Shown here: in pieces, positions 7,593-12,760 of the stretch
Position numbering within the stretch: the first letter of the stretch is position 1
Layout of the letters: the number at the start of each line of letters is the position of its first letter
NCBI GenBank assembly: GCA_021779695.1
Contig: JAJYAE010000009.1
Location: forward strand, 1-31,880
DNA from: Acidobacteriota bacterium
Lineage (GTDB): Bacteria; Acidobacteriota; Terriglobia; Terriglobales; Acidobacteriaceae
Reading direction: 5' to 3'
Length of the DNA stretch: 31,880 nt
The notes under the pieces: generated by a model
Told to the model about the DNA's origin: nothing
Seen by the model: only the letters and a program-made list of their open reading frames with translations
Database searches by the model: none
Program-made: the position numbers and the translations under genes

Positions 7593-8264
7593 TCAGGACC
7601 GCGCTAGGACGCGCTGCACTTGCATTGCCGTCCACTGTCCGCCGCGTGGTGCGGTAAATTCGCCCTCATTCAGCTTTGCGGCAATCTGGCGAAGGCTCAG
7701 GCCGTCTCCCATTTCTTGAATGGCTGGGAGTAGATATTCTGCGTTGAACTTTGCATTGCGTTGCCGCACCATGACGCTTGCAGCGGCACCAGACGCGCCG
7801 ATACTTGCGCTGTTGGATCGTAAGCCGCCTAACTGCGTCCCACGCGCTCTAGCAGCGGCTAACGCAGCCTTTGTGCGCTGGCTAATCATCTCCGCCTCTG
7901 CCTCAGCTACAGCAGCCAGGACGTGCAAGGTGAGTTTGTTCGCGCTCGGCATGTCACACGCTACGAACTCCACTCCCGATTCCATGAGGCCAGAGAGAAA
8001 ATGCACGTTGCGGCTGAGGCGGTCTAACTTCGCAATCACCAGCACGGCCTTATGACGGCGACATGCGGCTAGAGCAGCCCGCAATTGAGGCCGCTTGTTA
8101 TTGCGTCCCGATTCCACCTCTACAAACTCCTGCACCAGATTCAAGCCAGCCAATGCGAGGTGCTTATCAATCGCTGCCCTCTGGCCTTCCAATCCAAGCC
8201 CGGACGCGCCCTGCATTGCGGTTGATACTCGTAGATAACAGACTGCCTTCCTATTCCTTACCAT
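7593..8264 (-). CDS. Serine recombinase (resolvase/invertase family)
   Basis: A 223-residue small serine recombinase. The catalytic region reads C-Y-L-R-V-S-T-A-M-Q with S14 as the nucleophile, followed by the conserved Q-R-A-A-I, the I-A-K-L-D-R-L-S-R-N motif with catalytic arginines, and the long E helix (LHVLAAVAEAEAEMISQRTKAALAAARARG). A C-terminal helix-turn-helix-like segment (GLSLRQIAAKLNEGEFTAPRGGQWTAMQVQRVL) should bind the recombination site. The ATG at 8264 follows AGAGGGA; the upstream GTG at 8318 is unlikely. A 44-bp dyad sits 10 bp upstream and may be its target. Enzymes of this type resolve or invert DNA, or mediate integration. Confidence 0.9.
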   Translation of the reverse strand: MVRNRKAVCYLRVSTAMQGASGLGLEGQRAAIDKHLALAGLNLVQEFVEVESGRNNKRPQLRAALAACRRHKAVLVIAKLDRLSRNVHFLSGLMESGVEFVACDMPSANKLTLHVLAAVAEAEAEMISQRTKAALAAARARGTQLGGLRSNSASIGASGAAASVMVRQRNAKFNAEYLLPAIQEMGDGLSLRQIAAKLNEGEFTAPRGGQWTAMQVQRVLARS

Positions 8265-8273
8265 GGTTCCCTC

Positions 8274-8317
8274 TGTGTAACGTAAACAGCAACGGACATT
8301 GCAGTTAACGTTACACA
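8274..8317. repeat. 44-bp imperfect dyad upstream of serine recombinase
   Basis: Arms of 19 bp pair at 17 of 19 positions around a 6-bp centre (8293-8298). The outer ten bases are perfect: TGTGTAACGT at 8274-8283 against ACGTTACACA at 8308-8317. The size and the central spacer fit a serine recombinase crossover site or operator. As RNA it would form a strong hairpin in the recombinase leader. Confidence 0.6.
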
Positions 8318-8335
8318 ACGAGAGAGACCTGTCAA
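8307..8335 (-). promoter_or_regulatory. Candidate promoter of serine recombinase operon
   Basis: Reading on the minus strand, a perfect -35 TTGACA (8335-8330) is followed by a poor -10 (AACGTT or TAACGT, depending on a 16-17 bp spacer) that overlaps the right arm of the 44-bp dyad. Overlap with the dyad would allow the recombinase to repress itself. The weak -10 limits confidence. Confidence 0.35.
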
Positions 8336-8612
8336 CAAAAATCGTAAGTCAATATGTGTCAGTCACTTAGTCTCCATAGCGGCTTTGCAGTGTAGCGATT
8401 TCACCAGCACGTATGCCTAGCGGGGCAACAATGGCAGGGCGCAACGTTTGCCGGGGGGACGCGGTGGTGTCGCGAAAGTTTTCCAACGGGGTGGAACTCT
8501 GTCAAGTGTTTCCGGCTGCTGAGGCCAGCACGACCAGAGGATTGCAGAGTGTGCGGCGCAAACCCTTGACTTTCCAAATACCTCAGCGTGGATTGTAAAG
8601 TGTTTATTTTCA
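8336..8612. other. Non-coding stretch in the element
   Basis: About 280 bp between the recombinase promoter and the next promoter. I see no reading frame with a ribosome binding site and no clear palindrome. Confidence 0.45.
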
Positions 8613-8641
8613 TTGACATGAGCGTATACATGCTCTATGGT
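8613..8641 (+). promoter_or_regulatory. Sigma70-type promoter with palindromic spacer
   Basis: TTGACA (8613-8618), a 17-bp spacer and TATGGT (8636-8641) make a near-consensus promoter pointing at the Cys-rich ORF. The spacer contains GAGC..GCTC flanking GTATACAT, an imperfect dyad pairing at 6 of 8 positions per arm, which could be a repressor site. Confidence 0.6.
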
Positions 8642-8683
8642 TCCTCTGGTAGATCAATCCAAGGTGAAGGGGAATCAGTAGCT

Positions 8684-8890
8684 ATGTCAGATGTGTGTTG
8701 GTCCTGTGAGCGGTCCTTCCCAGCAGATACGCTGGGCGGCTGCATGGTCTGTTGTGCCGATCTCTGTATGGAAAACGACTGCGAGGGTAAATGCCTCTGT
8801 GACCTGCGGGCCGACCGGCAGGGCAACGTAAAGACGTTGCGCCCTAGCCCCGATGACCTGTCATCGTCAAACGTGGTCGCCAGCTTGTAG
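8684..8890 (+). CDS. Cysteine-rich small protein, possible metal-binding
   Basis: A 68-residue protein with nine cysteines in its first 39 residues (C5, C8, C20, C23, C24, C28, C33, C37, C39), including C-W-S-C and C-M-V-C-C. Such spacing suggests zinc or iron-sulfur binding, but I recognise no family. A strong promoter lies about 45 bp upstream; GGGG about 11 nt before the ATG is a weak ribosome binding site. The last 20 or so residues are antisense to the conserved part of the opposing antirepressor gene, so the C-terminus may be a product of rearrangement. It conflicts with the open minus-strand frame over the same bases. Confidence 0.45.
   Translation: MSDVCWSCERSFPADTLGGCMVCCADLCMENDCEGKCLCDLRADRQGNVKTLRPSPDDLSSSNVVASL
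8821..8866. repeat. Two tandem hairpins at the junction of convergent reading frames
   Basis: GCAACGT (8823-8829) pairs with ACGTTGC (8834-8840) around loop AAAG, and CGATGA (8851-8856) pairs with TCATCG (8861-8866) around loop CCTG. They lie exactly where the antirepressor similarity ends. There is no T run. They may be terminators or remnants of a rearrangement point. Confidence 0.45.
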
Positions 8891-9248
8891 TAGCCGCGCT
8901 CCGTCAGCAGCGTCAGACTGCGCCCGGCACGCGGAATCTGCCAGCGCGGGTCATTCGTAACCGAAGCCGAATCATCGCCTTGCAGCGTATCCCTATGCCT
9001 GGCATAGGAATTGTCGCCGAATTGTTTCAGCCGGAAGTAGGCAATGTTGACGTTGAAGTAGTCGTCATCCAATGCGAAGTGCTTCCGGTTGCTGTTGAAG
9101 TTCTGGTGTGAATTGGCCTTGCGGTGAACCCGGTCAACCATCGCCAGAGTAACGACGCGCTGGCCATTGTGCTCCAGCGGATACAGGCCGGTCCCTTGGA
9201 CCGTGAGACTCAACGATCCGCTAGTCATACCATAATGCAGTACGCCAC

Positions 9249-9286
9249 TTGACAAAAAGTCGATTATGTGCTTGACAAATCGTCAA
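9249..9286. promoter_or_regulatory. Two tandem operator-like sites
   Basis: TTGAC-N5-GTCGA (9249-9263) and TTGAC-N5-GTCAA (9272-9286) are 15-bp near-identical palindromes whose starts are 23 bp apart, about two helical turns. The second covers the -35 element of the sigma-like gene promoter. They lie between two divergent genes, the classical position for a phage-type repressor; the protein that binds them is not known. Confidence 0.55.
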
Positions 9287-9300
9287 AAATATGATACACT
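9272..9300 (+). promoter_or_regulatory. Sigma70-type promoter of the sigma-like gene
   Basis: TTGACA (9272-9277), a 17-bp spacer and TACACT (9295-9300). Its -35 element is part of the second palindromic operator, so binding there should block transcription. Confidence 0.65.
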
Positions 9301-9330
9301 ATTCTCACACTTAAAAACAGGAGATTTTTT

Positions 9331-9381
9331 GTGGGTGGTCATGCCTGCGAGGGCGGGTGTGTCTGTTCACTGGTGGAGTAG
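9331..9381 (+). CDS. Leader peptide ORF, 16 aa, in frame with the following gene
   Basis: CAGGAGA (9318-9324) is spaced 6 nt from a GTG at 9331, the best ribosome binding site in this region. The frame encodes MGGHACEGGCVCSLVE and ends in TAG, which directly abuts the ATG of the sigma-like gene in the same frame. It may be a leader peptide coupling translation, or the N-terminus of a longer protein reached by amber readthrough. It has three cysteines and one histidine. Confidence 0.45.
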   Translation: MGGHACEGGCVCSLVE

Positions 9382-9951
9382 ATGAGCAAGGACAAAGCAA
9401 GTGCAAGCAAGGTGTGTAGGGAAGCTATAGATCGAGCGTATGCTGCCGGAGACAACTTCACGCTGTTATCAGCGTTGCAGAAACTGGCCGGGATGATAAC
9501 CAAAGGCAACGAAGACGCCTCCGCCGAGTTGGTCGAACACATAGACAGGAAGTGCCATCTTTACGAAGGCCGGAATGGGGCGGCGTTTAGCACATGGGCC
9601 GCAAAGGTTCTAAAGTTCCGGTACATAGATTGGATGCGCCAACAAGGGGCAGAGCGGCGCAGAATGCAGGTCATACTGCATGGCGAGGACAGCCAAGACG
9701 AAAGCGCAGGAGAGCATCTGGATCGGTTGTGCTTGAGTGCAGTTCCCATCCCAGAGAGATTCGGCAAGCGAGAGCTTCAGCGGTTGCGAGCCGACTATGC
9801 GTTAAAAATGCGTAAAGAGGGTGCCAGCCTCATTGAGATTGCAGACATGCTTTCGCGGGGTAAGAGAAAGCCGGTGAAACCGAGTTCAGTCCCGGCCATG
9901 CTCTCCCGTTGGAGGTACCGGGAAGTCTTCGACGAAGAAGAGGACTGGTAG
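9382..9951 (+). CDS. Sigma-70-like DNA-binding protein
   Basis: A 189-residue protein with a segment at residues 66-94 (AAFSTWAAKVLKFRYIDWMRQQGAERRR) matching the core of sigma factor region 2, and a C-terminal helix-turn-helix-like region (about 140-180: YALKMRKEGASLIEIADMLSRG). ECF-type sigma factors have this two-part layout, though the linker and region 4 are poorly matched. It could direct transcription of element genes. The ATG follows GGTGGAG by only 3 nt and the TAG of an in-frame leader ORF immediately; expression may depend on reinitiation. It may alternatively be a phage-type regulator that only resembles sigma. Confidence 0.6.
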   Translation: MSKDKASASKVCREAIDRAYAAGDNFTLLSALQKLAGMITKGNEDASAELVEHIDRKCHLYEGRNGAAFSTWAAKVLKFRYIDWMRQQGAERRRMQVILHGEDSQDESAGEHLDRLCLSAVPIPERFGKRELQRLRADYALKMRKEGASLIEIADMLSRGKRKPVKPSSVPAMLSRWRYREVFDEEEDW

Positions 9952-9992
9952 TAGTTTTTTTTGAGAGTACCTGCTGAACATTAACAATTTAG

Positions 9993-10039
9993 GCGGTCCG
10001 TTTACGTCTATTTTAGTGAGAGAAGAAATGAGGGACCGC
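9993..10039 (+). promoter_or_regulatory. Candidate antiterminator pairing
   Basis: GCGGTCC (9993-9999) is complementary over 7 bp to GGACCGC (10033-10039), which is also the 5' strand of the downstream terminator. The two pairings exclude one another, as in an attenuator. Confidence 0.45.
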
Positions 10040-10064
10040 GCGACAGCGGTCCCTTTCCTTTTGT
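10031..10064 (+). terminator. Intrinsic terminator
   Basis: GGGACCGC (10032-10039) pairs perfectly with GCGGTCCC (10046-10053) around a 6-nt loop, extended by an outer A-T pair, followed by TTTCCTTTT. It ends the transcript of the sigma-like gene unless the alternative pairing with 9993-9999 forms. Confidence 0.75.
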
Positions 10065-10444
10065 AGCGTTAAGGTCAGTGCTCTGGTCAATCCAGAGAGG
10101 GTGAGCGAGCGGTGCCAGCCCTGAGCAAATGGGACGCTTAAGAACGGTTGGTGTAAACCCAACCCTACGCGCATAACGGCGCGGTGAGTCAGGTGTGTGA
10201 TAGCTGGGATTCTCCCGGTGAACCCTTCACCCTCAGAGCACAATCGAAATCCGGGCAACGGCATCGACCCCTTTAACGACCCGGTGAATGGGAATACTGG
10301 AGCAATCCAGACGATAAGAGTGTGCTCACTCTGAAAAAGAAGCAACTGACCCAATAGCGGATTGAATAGCTCCGTGCAGTCAGTAGTGTCTCAAGGCGTA
10401 ATGAGGGTGTGTAATTCCCCCTCAAGAACCCCTTCAGACGCTAC
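10063..10444 (+). ncRNA. Candidate large structured RNA of unknown class
   Basis: A non-coding stretch with dense perfect hairpins. An outer helix pairs GTAGCG (10063-10068) with CGCTAC (10439-10444), with AAGG (10071-10074) and CCTT (10431-10434) stacked inside. Inner hairpins: CTCTGG/CCAGAG (10081-10097), GGTTGG/CCAACC (10146-10164), CGCGC/GCGCG (10168-10183), GGGA/TCCC (10206-10216), GGTGAA/TTCACC (10217-10231), CCGGG/CCCGG (10251-10284), CTGGA-GCAA-TCCAG with a GNRA loop (10297-10310), AGAGTG/CACTCT (10317-10332), TGAGGG/CCCTCA (10402-10424). The GNRA loop favours the plus strand. I cannot match it to tmRNA, RNase P, SRP, 6S or intron signatures. The 113-aa minus frame over it has no coding character. 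Confidence 0.6.
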
Positions 10445-10465
10445 TTGAACTGTGTAAGGCATATT

Positions 10466-10478
10466 CCCCTTAAAGGGG
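10466..10478 (+). promoter_or_regulatory. GC hairpin upstream of the 105-aa gene
   Basis: CCCC and GGGG flank TTAAA. There is no T run after it, so it is more likely a leader hairpin than a terminator. Confidence 0.35.
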
Positions 10479-10516
10479 GGTCGTGTGCCCAAAAATAAGA
10501 GAAAGGATTACTCAAC

Positions 10517-10834
10517 ATGCTGGATTCAAGCGCCACCCTCACCCTCGCGGTTGCCGGGCACCTTTACACTGGAACCTTCATCGACTGGCAGAGGTACGCA
10601 CGTGCGCTCGTCAGAGGCAAGGTAGCGGCATACAAGCGCAGCTCTGCCTTTGGCAATCAGTCACTCACCGCGTTCTTCGACCTGTTCCGCCGTACTTGGG
10701 ACAAACCCGCACCACCTCCAGCCCCGGAAACCTTCGGTCTGGTACATCTGCGGCCAGAGCACTCGACCCAGAATCAGATCATCCGCGAACTGCTCGGCGC
10801 AGCGATTGAAGATGAGAACGAAACTCTGGCTTGA
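10517..10834 (+). CDS. Element-encoded protein of unknown function, 105 aa
   Basis: A small soluble protein beginning MLDSSATLTLAVAGHLYTG, with a basic middle (RALVRGKVAAYKRSS), a proline-rich linker (KPAPPPAPE) and an acidic tail. AAAGGA lies about 10 nt before the ATG. Two overlapping frames (from 10483 and 10650) lack both a ribosome binding site and sensible composition, so this frame is preferred. It is the first gene after the structured RNA and may be controlled by it. No family recognised. Confidence 0.6.
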   Translation: MLDSSATLTLAVAGHLYTGTFIDWQRYARALVRGKVAAYKRSSAFGNQSLTAFFDLFRRTWDKPAPPPAPETFGLVHLRPEHSTQNQIIRELLGAAIEDENETLA

Positions 10835-10938
10835 CTTTGGCATGGCTTGAGAACGTTCCAGCTAGTGTGCCTGTGGCAGGGCATGGGCTTGCCCGCTCCC
10901 CGATTCTTGCTAGGGTTGAGCACGCCACAGCACGCGCC

Positions 10939-10972
10939 GGAAGGGCGGTTCTCCTACTCCAGCCGCCCTTTC
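10939..10972 (+). repeat. Intergenic hairpin
   Basis: AAGGGCGG (10941-10948) pairs perfectly with CCGCCCTT (10963-10970), with two more pairs outside including one G-T. Loop of 14 nt, no T run. It lies between two same-strand genes and could slow transcription or protect mRNA ends. Confidence 0.4.
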
Positions 10973-11022
10973 GTGACCCTGTAGGAGAGGTCAACTTACA
11001 TTTCAGATCGGAGCAACACCAC

Positions 11023-11553
11023 ATGCAAGTCTTCACTCAGGAAGAAAAAACCGCAGCAAAGATTGAAGCAAAAACCGCAGAACTCATTCGCACCACATGC
11101 CAGAAGCACGGCGTCAGCCCCGACCGGCTCACAGAGGCGCAGCACAGGGATGCTCGCCAGACCGCTACTGAGATGGTCACAGCGGAACAAGAGCGGATGA
11201 GCAATCCCTTCTATCAAGAACTACAAGCCGAGCGAGAGAAGAGCCGCCTTCTGGGTATGCAGCTCGATGCCCTGAGAAGCACACGCAACGCACCAAGCGC
11301 CACATCCACAGTGCAGAACGCGGACATGATGGCCCATAAACTCGGTCCTGCTGTCTGGAATCATTCCCTCGACGCGATTGGTCGTTTGCAGGCTTGCGGG
11401 ATTGACCCCAGCGTGAATACGGCAGCGTTCCGCGCAGAGATCAAGGAATACTTCGGCCCAGGCTCAAGTGTGCGGGCAGCGGAACTCAAGAGGCACAACC
11501 CCGCCCGATACGACCTGCTGAAAAATGCTGGCCGCGCTCTGCGACTCATCTAG
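11023..11553 (+). CDS. Element-encoded coiled-coil-like protein of unknown function, 176 aa
   Basis: The ATG at 11023 follows GGAG by about 10 nt; the frame is open upstream to 10831 but that part has no ribosome binding site and lies in hairpin-rich sequence. The first 80 residues are strongly helical and charged (TQEEKTAAKIEAKTAELIR, ELQAEREKSRLLGMQLDAL), suggesting a coiled coil. The C-terminal part contains F-R-A-E-I-K-E-Y-F-G-P-G-S. The layout resembles small phage accessory proteins, but I recognise no family. Confidence 0.65.
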   Translation: MQVFTQEEKTAAKIEAKTAELIRTTCQKHGVSPDRLTEAQHRDARQTATEMVTAEQERMSNPFYQELQAEREKSRLLGMQLDALRSTRNAPSATSTVQNADMMAHKLGPAVWNHSLDAIGRLQACGIDPSVNTAAFRAEIKEYFGPGSSVRAAELKRHNPARYDLLKNAGRALRLI

Positions 11554-11567
11554 CGCAGCGCCAACAC

Positions 11568-11603
11568 CGTGCATGGGCCAGCACTCCTGACTGGCCCAGC
11601 ACG
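11568..11603 (+). repeat. Intergenic hairpin
   Basis: TGGGCCAG (11574-11581) pairs perfectly with CTGGCCCA (11591-11598); a further GTGC/GCAC helix continues outward past one bulged A. About 13 bp in total with a 9-nt loop and no T run. It sits between the 176-aa and 82-aa genes. Confidence 0.45.
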
Positions 11604-11617
11604 TCTGAGGAAACCTT

Positions 11618-11866
11618 ATGGTCAAGCTAGATACGCAATACCGACCCCCGGCATTCGACCCAAGCCGCTACGACGCGCACCGGGTGAACTGGCTAGGGCG
11701 CACCGTTGCGCCGTTCATCGTCGTTATGACTCGTTTGGTGGATTCGCCAGACGGACTGAGGCAGTGGCAAGCGCGGTGCCTGCGATGCAAGCGCGAATAC
11801 TGCCTTACAGACAGGCAGCTTGAGAGTCCGCACCGGACTATCTGCGGGTGCAGAACGGTGCGCTAA
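11618..11866 (+). CDS. Small putative zinc-binding protein, 82 aa
   Basis: GAGGAAA lies 6 nt before the ATG. The C-terminal half holds a zinc-ribbon-like cysteine set: C-L-R-C-K-R-E-Y-C, then T-I-C-G-C, with the pattern W-Q-A-R-C-L-R-C before it. Such ribbons are common in small phage and plasmid proteins that bind DNA or RNA. An overlapping frame from 11569 is a shadow. Function unknown. Confidence 0.6.
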   Translation: MVKLDTQYRPPAFDPSRYDAHRVNWLGRTVAPFIVVMTRLVDSPDGLRQWQARCLRCKREYCLTDRQLESPHRTICGCRTVR

Positions 11867-11872
11867 AGAGGA

Positions 11873-11914
11873 CTGCACAACTGTGCAGAGCGTCGTCTGC
11901 ATACTGTGCAGACG
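11873..11914. promoter_or_regulatory. Two palindromic operator-like sites before the XRE-like gene
   Basis: Site A: CTGCACA and TGTGCAG separated by AC (11873-11888). Site B: CGTCTGCA and TGCAGACG separated by TACTG (11894-11914). Both share CTGCA and TGTGCAG half-sites. They end 15 bp before the start of the HTH gene, consistent with autorepression, though they lie downstream of where its transcript would start if it is co-transcribed with the 82-aa gene. Confidence 0.5.
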
Positions 11915-11929
11915 TGCAGAGGAGATTAC

Positions 11930-12295
11930 ATGAGTACGAGCAAGGTTAGTGTGCGGGAGCTTCTGGCCCAGCACGGATTAAGCTGGTGGGCGCTGTACCG
12001 GCGCAGCCAGGGCACAATCAGCAAGAGCATGGCTTTCGACTGGTGGAGGCACCGGCATCTGCCAAGCAAGAAGAGTGCAGCCCTCATCGCTCGCGCTCTG
12101 GGACTGCCCGCAGATTATGTGCTGGAAATCCTCCAAACCCGCAACCCTTGGGACAACTCCCCTCGTGCCGCATGGGGTACGCGAGTGTGCAAGTCCTTGC
12201 AGGAGGCCAGTACGACCGCCCCTTATAGGGACCGGATCGAAGCTGGCGATACTTACTGCCTCACCTGTCACCAGATGATACGCAAGGCAGCATGA
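11930..12295 (+). CDS. XRE-like helix-turn-helix regulator, 121 aa
   Basis: GAGGAGA lies 5 nt before the ATG at 11930. Residues 5-60 (VSVRELLAQHGLSWWALYRRSQG...MAFDWWRHRHLPSKKSAALIARALGLPADYVLEIL) resemble an XRE/Cro-type helix-turn-helix with the usual A-L-G-L-P-x-x-Y-V-x-x-I-L ending. A C-terminal tail contains C-L-T-C-H, a possible half metal site. The two palindromes immediately upstream are likely targets. It is followed by a hairpin (CAGCC/GGCTG, 12314-12327) without a T run. Confidence 0.6.
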   Translation: MSTSKVSVRELLAQHGLSWWALYRRSQGTISKSMAFDWWRHRHLPSKKSAALIARALGLPADYVLEILQTRNPWDNSPRAAWGTRVCKSLQEASTTAPYRDRIEAGDTYCLTCHQMIRKAA

Positions 12296-12461
12296 GCACA
12301 AGGGAATAGCCAGCAGCCATGCGGCTGTGACCGTCATTCAACACTGGCGCAAACAGTACGAGAATGGCTCCTGCTGGGCTTCTACGGCGTCTCTACGCGG
12401 TCCCACATGGTCCAAACGGGGGCAATGTCCCACAACGAAAATCACATCGTTAAAACCATGA

Positions 12462-12493
12462 CCCAAGCCGCACGCGGTTTGGGCATTTTTATT
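12462..12493 (+). terminator. Intrinsic terminator in the leader of the excisionase-like gene
   Basis: CCCAAGCCG (12462-12470) pairs with CGGTTTGGG (12475-12483), nine pairs including one G-T, around loop CACG, followed by CATTTTTATT. It lies only 16 bp before the start codon of the next gene, with no room for a promoter between. Confidence 0.7.
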
Positions 12494-12508
12494 GGAGTCA
12501 AGTTGCAT

Positions 12509-12751
12509 ATGCCCGAAGAAACATTTGACCTGATTGCTTATCTATCCAGCCAGCGCAAGGCTATCAAGGTTGAGGACGTTGCCGAAATGCTCGGAGTGTC
12601 CAAGCAAGCCGTGTACGAGTATGTGAAGCGGGGAAGTCTGCCAGCCCTCAAGCTGGGCAGCACAATCCGCCTTAACCCGCGTGACGTGTCTCGCTGGCTT
12701 GAGGCCAGAATGACCGTTCAGCCGAAGCCAGCGTTGCGGAGGGCGGCTTAG
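12509..12751 (+). CDS. Excisionase-like helix-turn-helix protein, 80 aa
   Basis: Residues 15-62 form a MerR-type winged helix-turn-helix of the excisionase family: [25 protein letters not shown], then [12 protein letters not shown] and W-L-E-A-R. Such proteins bend DNA and direct integrases to excise. I chose the ATG at 12509, which follows GGAG by 11 nt; earlier in-frame starts lie before or inside a terminator hairpin. Its stop codon overlaps the integrase stop codon head-on. The terminator in its leader suggests expression only when termination is bypassed. Confidence 0.75.
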   Translation: MPEETFDLIAYLSSQRKAIKVEDVAEMLGVSKQAVYEYVKRGSLPALKLGSTIRLNPRDVSRWLEARMTVQPKPALRRAA

Positions 12752-12760
12752 TTGCCGCCC
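12741..12760. terminator. Hairpin covering the convergent stop codons
   Basis: GGGCGGC (12741-12747) and GCCGCCC (12754-12760) form a perfect stem around TTAGTT, which holds the TAG of the excisionase-like gene and the TAA of the integrase on the other strand. No T run follows on either strand. Confidence 0.5.

Larger units (their letters stand above)
8635..9228 (-). pseudogene. Truncated phage antirepressor, ORF6N/KilA-N-like
   Basis: The N-terminal 124 residues resemble phage ORF6N antirepressor domains: Y-P-L-E-H-N-G-Q-R-V-V-T-L-A-M-V-D-R-V-H, then QNFNSNRKHFALDDDYFNV, then L-T-L-L-T-E-R-G-Y-Y-K-L-A-T-T-F-D-D-D. Family members normally continue with W-E-V-Q-R-x-L-V; here the match stops at FDDDR (about 8857) and the frame continues to 8635 with unrelated low-complexity residues antisense to the Cys-rich ORF. 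I read this as a gene with a lost 3' end, but the frame is uninterrupted and a divergent product is possible. The start at 9228 has no clear ribosome binding site. It is divergent from the sigma-like gene, sharing the operator region. Confidence 0.5.

Noticed and set aside
8274..8317. CRISPR or other array around the dyad
   Set aside because: There is a single inverted repeat with no periodic direct repeats or spacers; no array is seen anywhere in the window.
8588..8683. 32-residue N-terminal extension of the Cys-rich ORF
   Set aside because: It begins upstream of and runs through the strong promoter at 8613-8641, so it would not be on the transcript.
10013..10354. 113-aa minus-strand frame across the structured RNA region
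   Set aside because: No ribosome binding site, no recognisable composition, and it runs through the terminator and the perfect hairpins.
10063..10444. Group I or group II intron, tmRNA, RNase P or retron RNA
   Set aside because: I could not find intron domain V, P7-like or 5' GTGYG motifs, the tmRNA tRNA-like ends, RNase P core motifs, or a reverse transcriptase nearby.
10483..10809. 108-aa plus frame overlapping the 105-aa gene
   Set aside because: Arg/His/Pro-rich out-of-frame composition and no ribosome binding site; the 10517 frame is better supported.
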